A stretch of 64,000 bases of DNA. Source: Ruminococcus sp. Its GTDB lineage: Bacteria; Bacillota; Clostridia; Oscillospirales; Ruminococcaceae. This document shows positions 6,920-14,974 of the stretch, piece by piece. The notes under the pieces were generated by a model. It made no database searches, had not been told where the DNA came from, and saw nothing but the letters and a program-made list of their open reading frames with translations. Made by a program: the position numbers and the translations under genes. Location: the NCBI GenBank assembly GCA_019420505.1, contig JAHZHC010000016.1, positions 1 to 64,000 of the forward strand, read 5' to 3'. Each line of letters opens with the position of its first letter. The stretch's first letter is position 1.

Positions 6920-9307
6920 ATGAATAATTTTTGTGAGGTTTTGGAGTTACATAAGGTTTTAAAGCTTTTGGAAAAAGAATGTGCTAATAACAGAACTAAA
7001 GAGCTTACATTAAAATTAAAGCCTTGCAGTGATTTATTTACTGTAAAAAGGGAAGTTCACAAGACTTCATCAGCTTTGGAACTGGCAATAAAATACGGTA
7101 CACCTTTTTTTACAGATATTAAAGATATCACAGCTTCGCTTAAACGTGCTGAAGCCGGCGGAGTATTGACTCTTAAAGAACTTATTGAAATAAAAAGAGT
7201 ACTTTTTCAAATTCGTGAATTAAAAAATTGGCGTGATGATTTTGAAAAAGAAACTCCTATAGATTATCTTTTTGAATGTTTGATTCCCAATAAGTCTTTA
7301 GAAAATAAGATCGAAAAATCAATAATTGATGAAAATGAACTTGCAGACGATGCCAGTCCGGAATTATCATCAATAAGACGAAAGATAAGTCATTCAAGCA
7401 TCAAAATCCGTGAGATACTTGACAAGATGATCAAATCATCTTCAACACAGAAATATTTGCAGGAATGTGTAGTTACTATGCGTGATGGCAGGTATGTTCT
7501 TCCTGTCAAGACTGAACACAAAGGAAATGTTCAGGGTCTTATTCATGATACATCTGCTACCGGATCAACACTTTTTATTGAGCCAATGGCAGTCGTTGAG
7601 GCAAATAATGATATAAGAATTTTAAAGGGAAAAGAGCAGGATGAAATTCACCGCATAATATCAGAATTATCGTCTGAATGCGGCAATATGAAAAGCGAGC
7701 TTTTATCCGGTTTTGACGCTGTAGTAAATTTGAATTTATATTTTGCAAAAGCAAATCTTGCTGCAAAGATGAAAGCCTGTAAGCCTGAGATAAATGACAA
7801 AAGTATAATAATTTTAAATAAAGCAAGACATCCTTTGATAGATCCTGATAAAGTTGTTCCGATTGATTTTTCTATCGGAAGCGAATATAATACTTTAATA
7901 ATTACCGGTCCGAATACAGGAGGAAAAACTGTTACATTAAAAACTGTTGGATTACTTACGTTAATGACAATGTGCGGATTATTGATTCCTGCATCAGATG
8001 GTTGTCAGATTGCAATATACAATAATATTTTAGTTGACATTGGCGATCAGCAATCTATTGAGCAAAATCTTTCAACTTTTTCTTCGCATATAAACAAGGT
8101 AATTGAAATTCTTAAAACTGCTGATAATCACAGTTTGGTTTTACTTGACGAGCTTGGTTCAGGTACAGATCCTATAGAAGGCGCTGCTTTAGCATTATCA
8201 ATTATTGAAAAACTAAAAAATAACGGAGTTACCCTTGTAACAACAACTCATTATCAGGAACTGAAAATGTATGCAATTGATACAGACAATGTTCAAAATG
8301 CTTCCTGTGAATTCAATGTTGAAACTCTTCAGCCCACCTACAAGCTTATTATTGGAACTCCAGGCAAATCCAACGCTTTTGCAATTTCAAAAAAACTCGG
8401 CATGTCTGATGATATTATTGAATATGCTGAATCACTTATATCAAGCGAAAATAAAAAGTTTGAAAGCATAATTGACAGTCTTGAAAAAACGAGAATCAAG
8501 CTAAATGAGAACAATATAATTGCAGAAAGATTAAGATATGAAAACGAACAGCTTCGCAATGAGATGGTCATGGAACGTGAAAAGCTGGAAGAAGAAAAGT
8601 CTTTTGAACTTGAAAAAGCAAGGCGTGAATCGGCAGAAATACTTAAACGTGTTACCCGTGAATCACAGTCGCTGATTGATGAACTTGAATCAATCAGAAA
8701 ACAAAAGTCAAAAGATAATTTTGCCCAAATGACTGTTGAGGCTAAACACAAACAAAAAAATACACTTGACAGAATTTATCAGGAAGCCAATTCAGTTGCT
8801 GAAAATAATGATAACTACGTACTTCCTCGTCCGTTAAAAAAAGGTGACAGGGTTATTATTTCTGATACAAACAGAAATGGAATTATTATTTCTCCGCCTG
8901 ATAATAAAGGGATCTGCTTTGTTCAAATAGGTATAATGAAAACGAAAGTTGATATTTCTAAAATTAGGTTGGTTGAAAAGATAAAGAATGACAAAGCAAA
9001 TGAAAAAAAGAAAAAATCTAATTCAATTTCAACTAAAGGTATAGAAAATCGAATGACCCGCAGGGTTCAATCAGAACTTGATATAAGAGGTTATGCTTCT
9101 GACGACGGCATATATGAAGTAGACAGCTTTCTTGATGACGCTGTAATGTCGGGATTATCAGTTGTTACTATAATTCACGGAAAGGGAACAGGTGTGCTTA
9201 AGAATGCCGTGAGGAATCATTTAAAACACCATCCTCACGTTAAATCATCACGTAAAGGAGTTTACGGAGAAGGTGAAGATGGTGTCACTGTAGTCGAATT
9301 AAAATAA
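6920..9307 (+). CDS. mutS2: MutS2 (RqcU), ribosome/DNA-associated ATPase with Smr domain
   Basis: In Bacillus, MutS2/RqcU senses collided ribosomes and splits them for quality control; suppression of recombination has also been reported for the family. The 795 residues comprise an N-terminal helical core, the MutS ATPase domain with Walker A GPNTGGKTVT (330-339) and Walker B LVLLDELGSGTDP (D410), a charged coiled coil (about 510-610), a KOW-like segment, and a C-terminal Smr nuclease domain (718-795) with LDIRG and HGKGTGVL. The mismatch-recognition domain of MutS is absent, as normal for MutS2. Its terminator reaches into the convergent xer gene. Confidence 0.96.
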   Translation: MNNFCEVLELHKVLKLLEKECANNRTKELTLKLKPCSDLFTVKREVHKTSSALELAIKYGTPFFTDIKDITASLKRAEAGGVLTLKELIEIKRVLFQIRELKNWRDDFEKETPIDYLFECLIPNKSLENKIEKSIIDENELADDASPELSSIRRKISHSSIKIREILDKMIKSSSTQKYLQECVVTMRDGRYVLPVKTEHKGNVQGLIHDTSATGSTLFIEPMAVVEANNDIRILKGKEQDEIHRIISELSSECGNMKSELLSGFDAVVNLNLYFAKANLAAKMKACKPEINDKSIIILNKARHPLIDPDKVVPIDFSIGSEYNTLIITGPNTGGKTVTLKTVGLLTLMTMCGLLIPASDGCQIAIYNNILVDIGDQQSIEQNLSTFSSHINKVIEILKTADNHSLVLLDELGSGTDPIEGAALALSIIEKLKNNGVTLVTTTHYQELKMYAIDTDNVQNASCEFNVETLQPTYKLIIGTPGKSNAFAISKKLGMSDDIIEYAESLISSENKKFESIIDSLEKTRIKLNENNIIAERLRYENEQLRNEMVMEREKLEEEKSFELEKARRESAEILKRVTRESQSLIDELESIRKQKSKDNFAQMTVEAKHKQKNTLDRIYQEANSVAENNDNYVLPRPLKKGDRVIISDTNRNGIIISPPDNKGICFVQIGIMKTKVDISKIRLVEKIKNDKANEKKKKSNSISTKGIENRMTRRVQSELDIRGYASDDGIYEVDSFLDDAVMSGLSVVTIIHGKGTGVLKNAVRNHLKHHPHVKSSRKGVYGEGEDGVTVVELK

Positions 9308-9315
9308 TAAGTATG

Positions 9316-9356
9316 CAGCAGCAAGATCATTTAACATTATTCTTGCTGCTGTTTTT
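9316..9356 (+). terminator. mutS2 terminator overlapping the xer 3' end
   Basis: Stem CAGCAGCAAGA (9316-9326) / TCTTGCTGCTG (9341-9351), 14-nt loop, then TTTTTC. The loop and right arm are inside the last codons of the convergent xer gene. Confidence 0.88.
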
Positions 9357-10325
9357 CATTTTACTCAAAGGATTTGCATCAGCAGCCCGACGCAGGTTTT
9401 CATCAGATAAATGCGTATATATTTCAGTTGTTGAAATACTTTTATGTCCTAAAATATCACGTAAAACAAGTGTATCTACATTGCCGTGCTGATACATTAA
9501 TGTAGCGGCGGTGTGCCTTAATTTATGTGTTGTGACACCTAAATTGGATAAACCGGCACGTTTCAGATTTTCTTCGACTATTTGCTGAACTCTGCGTTTA
9601 TTTATTCTTGTTTTATTAGCCGATAAAAAAATAGCGTCTTTATCTTTAGCTGTTTCATCAGGACGAATATAATCCAAATAGTTATTCAAAGCTTCAATAC
9701 AAGATTGATTAAGATAAACAATACGTTGTTTATTTCCTTTACCGAGAACTCTGAGAGTTTTATTATCACGGCTGTAATCAGATATATTTAAACCAACAAG
9801 TTCGCTCAATCGCATACCGCAATTAAGAAAAAGAACAATAATACAATAGTCACGGTCTTTATTCTTAGAATCAATACTTTCGAGCAATTTTATACTTTCT
9901 TCAAGCGATAAAAAAATCGGAAGCTTATTTTTTACTCTTGGAAGTTCCAAATCTCTTAGCGGATTTTCTTCAATAAGCTTAACTTTATTGGACAAATAGC
10001 TATAAAATTGTTTTAAGGCAGAAGTTTTTCTCGCACGGGTTGCAGTTCCATTATTTCTCACGTCTTTTAAAAATTTTAGATAAACATAAGCGTCCGGCAA
10101 TGTAAAATGTTCTATCCATTCTATTGGCACATCATTTATAGCAATATCTGACCAATCATCAGTTGGTGAAGCGGCTTTATGCTTAATTTTGAGATATCTG
10201 AGAAAGGTTCTGATATCTATATAATAAGCTTCTTCGGTTCGATCGGCTCTGTCTTTTATTATTTTAAGGTTAGTCAGAAAATCTTCTAAATAGTAAGGAC
10301 AATCATCTATATATTTTTGTTTCAT
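9327..10325 (-). CDS. XerC/XerD-type tyrosine recombinase
   Basis: Site-specific recombinase of the family that resolves chromosome dimers at dif. The 332 residues have an N-terminal SAM-like core-binding domain (about 10-115) and a C-terminal catalytic domain with Arg172 (CGMRLSE), Lys198, HKLR (His267, Arg270), His294 (LGHKS) and the nucleophile Tyr303 (EIYTHL). All catalytic residues are present. It is about 30 residues longer than typical XerC/D because of an extra segment around residues 45-75, so I do not assign C or D. AGAAGG precedes the ATG. A perfect palindrome sits 22 bp upstream. No integrase-associated or phage genes are nearby, which favours a housekeeping role. Confidence 0.9.
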   Translation of the reverse strand: MKQKYIDDCPYYLEDFLTNLKIIKDRADRTEEAYYIDIRTFLRYLKIKHKAASPTDDWSDIAINDVPIEWIEHFTLPDAYVYLKFLKDVRNNGTATRARKTSALKQFYSYLSNKVKLIEENPLRDLELPRVKNKLPIFLSLEESIKLLESIDSKNKDRDYCIIVLFLNCGMRLSELVGLNISDYSRDNKTLRVLGKGNKQRIVYLNQSCIEALNNYLDYIRPDETAKDKDAIFLSANKTRINKRRVQQIVEENLKRAGLSNLGVTTHKLRHTAATLMYQHGNVDTLVLRDILGHKSISTTEIYTHLSDENLRRAADANPLSKMKNSSKNNVK

Positions 10326-10346
10326 TATTTGCCTTCTTTCACTTCT

Positions 10347-10382
10347 CTCAGTTTCACTAAATTTTTATTTAGTGAAACTGAG
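10347..10382. repeat. Perfect 16-bp palindrome upstream of xer
   Basis: CTCAGTTTCACTAAAT, TTTT spacer, then its exact reverse complement. No T-run follows on either strand, so it is not a normal terminator. A TATAAT on the minus strand (10392-10387) would start transcription at about 10380, inside the palindrome. Another direct TTTCACT copy lies at 10337-10343. It could be an operator, a 5' mRNA stem or a recombinase site. Confidence 0.9.
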
Positions 10383-10425
10383 CATTATTATATTTAATAC
10401 TTCACTTTTATATGATAATATGCTT

Positions 10426-11058
10426 TTATACTTTATAGGTTCCGATATATCCATTTGGAATATCACCTACTATAATAGTTTCTGAAATAACATAATCATT
10501 TTTTACGGTAATGTCTGTGGAATGTGCCGGTAGAATCGCAGACAGCTCAATGGTTACTCTAAGAACTAATCTATGCTTTGTCTGATTTATACCCGCAGAT
10601 GTAAACTCACTTAATATTTCAGAATCTGCTGCACCGATCTGATGCAGTCTTAAATTAATATCAGGTCCACGTCCGCTGAGAAATGTCACACCTGACATAG
10701 TACCTATTGGAATAGAAATCTTATTATTTTCAATATTAGACAAATTATTATTTATTGTTTCTTTTAATTGAGTCTGAAGATTATTTATAAGTTTTGAATC
10801 AGTTTCAATAGAAATTATTTTTCCATACTCATCACGTTCGATGTTTATATAGCTTTGTTGTTCACTTCCCGTTAATTGTTCATTTATTGCTTCTGAAATT
10901 AAATGGTTTGCAGTTTCTCTGCCTTTATATTCGCAAATTTCAGACATATGCTTATTTAACTGCTTATAAAACAAACAAATTATTATGCTCAATAAAACAG
11001 CAGCTATTAGTATAATATGTAATATTTTATTGGTTTTTGTATCAGAATATTTTCTCAA
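10426..11058 (-). CDS. yunB: Sporulation protein YunB
   Basis: A sigmaE-controlled membrane protein needed for normal sporulation in Bacillus; its biochemical role is unknown. The 210 residues have one N-terminal membrane helix (about residues 13-32) and a conserved external domain with FLSGRGPDINLRLHQIG, the family signature AGINQTKHRL, and a VGDIPNGYIG end. The chosen start is TTG 11058, which follows GAGGTGG by 5 nt. The upstream GTG 11097 has no ribosome binding site. It lies between addB and xer on the same strand. Confidence 0.9.
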   Translation of the reverse strand: MRKYSDTKTNKILHIILIAAVLLSIIICLFYKQLNKHMSEICEYKGRETANHLISEAINEQLTGSEQQSYINIERDEYGKIISIETDSKLINNLQTQLKETINNNLSNIENNKISIPIGTMSGVTFLSGRGPDINLRLHQIGAADSEILSEFTSAGINQTKHRLVLRVTIELSAILPAHSTDITVKNDYVISETIIVGDIPNGYIGTYKV

Positions 11059-11154
11059 TTTAACCACCTCACATGTTCTTATAATATACAAAAACACAGA
11101 GATTTGTTAAAAGAATTACGAAATAACAATAAATTTATTGATATAGGCGCTCCC

Positions 11155-14100
11155 CTATTTGGGCTTTATAATATTTTCAATTTCTTGATTAAGTTTATCT
11201 ATATCTGATTTATCTGTTTTTCTTGGATTTTTAGGTGATGAATTTCCGCAAATGCTCCAATATTCACAATATGTACAAGCCAGTGATTTTGAAGTTTCAA
11301 TTGGATCCGCAAATATTTCTCCGCACTTCAGTTTACTTGCCATTTCATAAAGCTTCATTAGAGCAAACTGCTCAAGCCCGATAAAATATTCTTCTGTAAC
11401 CGGCTTCTTACTGTTACCGCTTATTTCACCTTTTGATGTAAATTTGAAAGGTGTGAATACGCCGGAAAAGCGCTTATTTAGGGCTTTAAAGGTAAATTCA
11501 TTTTCAACCATCATACCATCGGGTTTATATGTTGAGGCACGTTTTATTACAAGCTCCTCATCTAAATCGTCCCCTTTTTTCAGTTGCTCTATTTCATCAG
11601 GTGTAAAACCGGCTTTAACAAAATTAATATGAGAATATAATATTGCTGATGGTTTTAAATCTCCACTGTGATTCAGATCATTCTCCCTTTGTGTAACCGC
11701 AAGCAGATATATTAGCATCTGCAAATTCAGACCATTATAAAGCTCTTCAAGACGTAATGTTGTATCACCGGTTTTATAATCCACAATTCTTATGTACTGT
11801 TCACCATTTTCGGCTTTATAAATATCTGCACGGTCTATGCTACCTCGAATATTTATTTTTATATCGTCGTCAAGCTTAAGCTGTAATATACTTTTACCGT
11901 TATCTTTAGTTAGATTATATTCAAAAGCCCTGGGCACAAAAAGCGAATCCATAAATTCTGTTTGAATATTCTTCACAGCAAAAAATGCAGAATTTTCAAG
12001 GCGTTTCATGGCCTCAACAAAAGAGGAAGTTTTTCCGAAGTTTCCACCCAAAAATTCATTTGTATATTTAATAAATTCTTCATGTATCCTGTTCTTTATT
12101 ACATCATCTGAGAGTTTGATAAAATTCACATCATAAGTACTTTTTCCGTTTTCATCTTTTACACTCATGATTTTTTCAAAACAGCTATGAATCAAATTAC
12201 CGGTATTCATTGGATTAATTTCTACTGCTGAGGGTGATTTCAGCTTTAAACCGTATTTACAATAATAAGAAAACGGACATGAATAATAATCCTTAACCCT
12301 TGTTGCAGACAGATTCATTTCACGATTAAAAAATAATTTTTCAGCCATTTTGGATGTTAATTCATGTTTTTGTTTTTTTGACACAGCATTTACAAAATCA
12401 AGTTTTAGTTTATAGATATCAGATTCTTTTAGTGACTCACCGACTGAAGCCGTTATAGCATCCTTATCACTTGATTTTTCAAGATATTTATAAAAAGCGG
12501 TTCTATATGACGTACAAAAAAAGTCAATGGGCATATCCTGTATTTTAGTTTCTATATTTCCAAACATTCGTTTTATCATTGAAACAATAACAGACGGACG
12601 TTTTAATGAGCCTTGAAAATCTGATTCGGAATATGTAATATAAAGCTTATCCTCCGGCATTGTTAAAGCAAGATAAACATTAAGTCTTTCTCCTTCAATT
12701 TGTTTCATAGTATTACTTGACACATTAAGATTTAACTGCTCAAGACTTTTCTTATCATTATTAGTCAACAGTCCGTTGTTTCTGATATCAGCAGGAAATA
12801 TACCATTGTTTGCTTCAATGACAAAGGCAACCTTTACATCAGAAAGCCTCGAATGATCTGTAGATGCAATTCTTATACAATCTACTGTCTGAGGAGGTTT
12901 TGAAACGGTCATTTCAGAAATCATTAAAGCAAAAATATCACTGAACTCTCTTAATGACATTTTTTCATCGTCAAATTTTGTATAAATCGCAGTAATTGCA
13001 GACAATACAGTTTTCCACAGCTGTTTAAATTCTCTTGCAAGTTCAAAATCTTTTTCCTTATCAGAAGTGGCTGTCTTGATTTTTGAAAACATTTGCTGAG
13101 ACAAATTAATTTCATCTAACATTTTATATAATGCGAGACATATATCTTTTGCTGTGGCATTTGAGCATGATTTTTTTAATTCATAAAGGGGGGATATAAT
13201 TTTTCTTCTTGTTTCATTAATTCGTTTCAGTGAACTCCCCTCATCAGCCGGTGCTGTAAACTCGCTGTCCCACATATCACCGTCTACATTCCATGTAATA
13301 CAATAATTCTCAATGTCACAAATGTCGTAATCAAGAAAATCAGAAAGGGGTGATTTTATATATTTTAATATTTTCTCCGTACTCCATTTTCTTGAAACTA
13401 CGCAATCAAATATACTTTTCAGATATAAAACCAAGGCAGATCGTCCGGCATTAAGGGAGCAGTCAATAAAATACGGTATTTCATAACGCTCAAATGTTCC
13501 TTCTAAAATAGGTGAAATTTCCTGAATATTGCCTAAAAGAATTGCAATATCCTTATATCTATAACCTTCTTCCCTTACAAGTCTTGAAATTTCCGAACAT
13601 ATATATTCTGTTTCTTCATAAACATCTGTTCCTGAAACTATTTTAATATTATCTGTTTGATTAGATTTGACAGGACTTGTACTATAAAGATTTTCATCTA
13701 TGTGGATTATTTCAGCGGAACAATTATTTTTATCCGTTTTCACTTTATATTCTTCAACGATAATATTTTTATAGACAGCTAAATTTTTAATATTTTGTGC
13801 AGTTCGTATAGTTTCGGCAAAAGGAGACTGATACAATCTCGCTTTATTTTCATGAGAAAAGATCAGAGATATAGTAATCTGAAGCGATTGCTTCAACATA
13901 CATTCTATTAAATTAATCTCATCAACAGAAAAATCTGTAAAGGAATCAATAAAAATTGATTTTCCTTTAAAAAATTTATTCTTCTCCGCTAATTCGCAGC
14001 ACTCCCCTAAAGCTGTTAAGGAATCTTTCAAGCCTAACTTATCAAGTTCATCTAAGTAGAAGTAAAATATTCTTGATAGATCAAACAATTTTATTTGTAA

Positions 14101-14544
14101 CGAACCGCTGGATTTTTCAGATGCCAATCTTAAATCCTCCGGGGTAATACCTGACTGAACAAATTCAGATATCAAATTAGTAGCGTCATTTATAAATGAA
14201 GATTTTTTTAAAGATCTTTCATAAAATTTGATATTTCCTGTTGCTTTCAATCTTTTGACAGCTTTATACATTGCTATGATTCTGTCGTTATTATCGGCAT
14301 CTTTTTTTGAATTTCTGCCATATTTTTTAGCCATTAATTCCGCTAATCTGTTAAAACCAACGGTTTGTATTTTATTAAATACCTTAGCTCCAAGCGCTGA
14401 ATACAGCTTTTTATCATATTCAAATGAAAATTGATCAGGAATCAAAACAAGAATATCATCATTCATTTCTGCAGCTTGTTTAATCAAACTCACAAACATT
14501 TTTTCTCTTTCACTATGAGTTCCTCCTGAAATCAATTTAAGCAC
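11155..14544 (-). CDS. addB: AddB/RexB-like helicase-nuclease subunit
   Basis: AddB partners AddA in the end-resecting helicase-nuclease of Firmicutes. From GTG 14544 (GGAGG 9 nt upstream) the protein has about 1129 residues, the AddB size. It has UvrD-like helicase folds with the early LVLIPDQFSFEYDKKL segment, and a C-terminal RecB-type nuclease domain with IRIVDYKTG (about residue 922). The cysteines of the AddB iron-sulfur cluster are visible: one near YYSCPFSYYC (about 753), then ACTYCEYWSIC (about 1087-1098). The N-terminal Walker A site, normally GxxGSGKS/T, reads SGGTHSEREK and lacks the Gly-Lys pair. addA is not adjacent, which is unusual. Confidence 0.87.
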   Translation of the reverse strand: MLKLISGGTHSEREKMFVSLIKQAAEMNDDILVLIPDQFSFEYDKKLYSALGAKVFNKIQTVGFNRLAELMAKKYGRNSKKDADNNDRIIAMYKAVKRLKATGNIKFYERSLKKSSFINDATNLISEFVQSGITPEDLRLASEKSSGSLQIKLFDLSRIFYFYLDELDKLGLKDSLTALGECCELAEKNKFFKGKSIFIDSFTDFSVDEINLIECMLKQSLQITISLIFSHENKARLYQSPFAETIRTAQNIKNLAVYKNIIVEEYKVKTDKNNCSAEIIHIDENLYSTSPVKSNQTDNIKIVSGTDVYEETEYICSEISRLVREEGYRYKDIAILLGNIQEISPILEGTFERYEIPYFIDCSLNAGRSALVLYLKSIFDCVVSRKWSTEKILKYIKSPLSDFLDYDICDIENYCITWNVDGDMWDSEFTAPADEGSSLKRINETRRKIISPLYELKKSCSNATAKDICLALYKMLDEINLSQQMFSKIKTATSDKEKDFELAREFKQLWKTVLSAITAIYTKFDDEKMSLREFSDIFALMISEMTVSKPPQTVDCIRIASTDHSRLSDVKVAFVIEANNGIFPADIRNNGLLTNNDKKSLEQLNLNVSSNTMKQIEGERLNVYLALTMPEDKLYITYSESDFQGSLKRPSVIVSMIKRMFGNIETKIQDMPIDFFCTSYRTAFYKYLEKSSDKDAITASVGESLKESDIYKLKLDFVNAVSKKQKHELTSKMAEKLFFNREMNLSATRVKDYYSCPFSYYCKYGLKLKSPSAVEINPMNTGNLIHSCFEKIMSVKDENGKSTYDVNFIKLSDDVIKNRIHEEFIKYTNEFLGGNFGKTSSFVEAMKRLENSAFFAVKNIQTEFMDSLFVPRAFEYNLTKDNGKSILQLKLDDDIKINIRGSIDRADIYKAENGEQYIRIVDYKTGDTTLRLEELYNGLNLQMLIYLLAVTQRENDLNHSGDLKPSAILYSHINFVKAGFTPDEIEQLKKGDDLDEELVIKRASTYKPDGMMVENEFTFKALNKRFSGVFTPFKFTSKGEISGNSKKPVTEEYFIGLEQFALMKLYEMASKLKCGEIFADPIETSKSLACTYCEYWSICGNSSPKNPRKTDKSDIDKLNQEIENIIKPK

Positions 14545-14647
14545 GACATTTAACCTCCAATCAAAAACATTGTTCAAATACATTTTATCATGTAAATCTA
14601 TTAAAGTCAAATGACGTACAGGATTATCAGAAACAAAGAATATACAC

Positions 14648-14893
14648 TTATTTAAACCAATCAGCAAATATCTCAAAAATTTTAAAAGAATATTCTACAT
14701 TTTCATTTTTATCTACAATTGATATTTTTTCATTGCTTTCCTTTTTGTCATTATTTATTATTGAATAACCTAATGAAAATCCCGGAAAAAACATTGAATA
14801 TTTTGTAATATCTTTTTTGCCGCTACTAAAAAATACAGAAGTCAAAATTATTAAACATAATGCTGATGAAACTGCTTTTTGAAATTTTGTCAT
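14648..14893 (-). CDS. Small secreted or membrane-anchored protein, unknown
   Basis: An 81-residue protein starting at an ATG 9 nt after GGAGG. Residues 8-25 (VSSALCLIILTSVFFSSG) form a hydrophobic signal or anchor; the rest is polar with a charged KKESNEKIS segment and an amphipathic tail. I do not recognise the family. Its ribosome binding site lies in the 3' arm of a long hairpin that also looks like a terminator for metH. It sits between metH and addB on the same strand. Confidence 0.65.
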   Translation of the reverse strand: MTKFQKAVSSALCLIILTSVFFSSGKKDITKYSMFFPGFSLGYSIINNDKKESNEKISIVDKNENVEYSFKIFEIFADWFK

Positions 14894-14962
14894 AAAAAAA
14901 TTCCTCCATAATAATCGGTCTGAATTGTTTTGCTTCAGCCTAATTATGGACGGAATTTTTTT
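14894..14962. terminator. Long near-perfect hairpin, bidirectional terminator shape
   Basis: An 11-bp stem (AAAAAAATTCC / GGAATTTTTTT), an 8-bp stem (TCCATAAT / ATTATGGA) and further GG/CC and CTGAA/TTCAG pairs surround a 9-nt loop. Both strands end in seven T's. On the minus strand it follows metH by 12 nt and ends at the ATG of the 81-residue gene, so it includes that gene's ribosome binding site. Confidence 0.82.
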
Positions 14963-14974
14963 GTTTATTCAATT

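Noticed and set aside
10347..10382. Terminator of yunB
   Set aside because: The stem is strong but no T-run follows on either strand.
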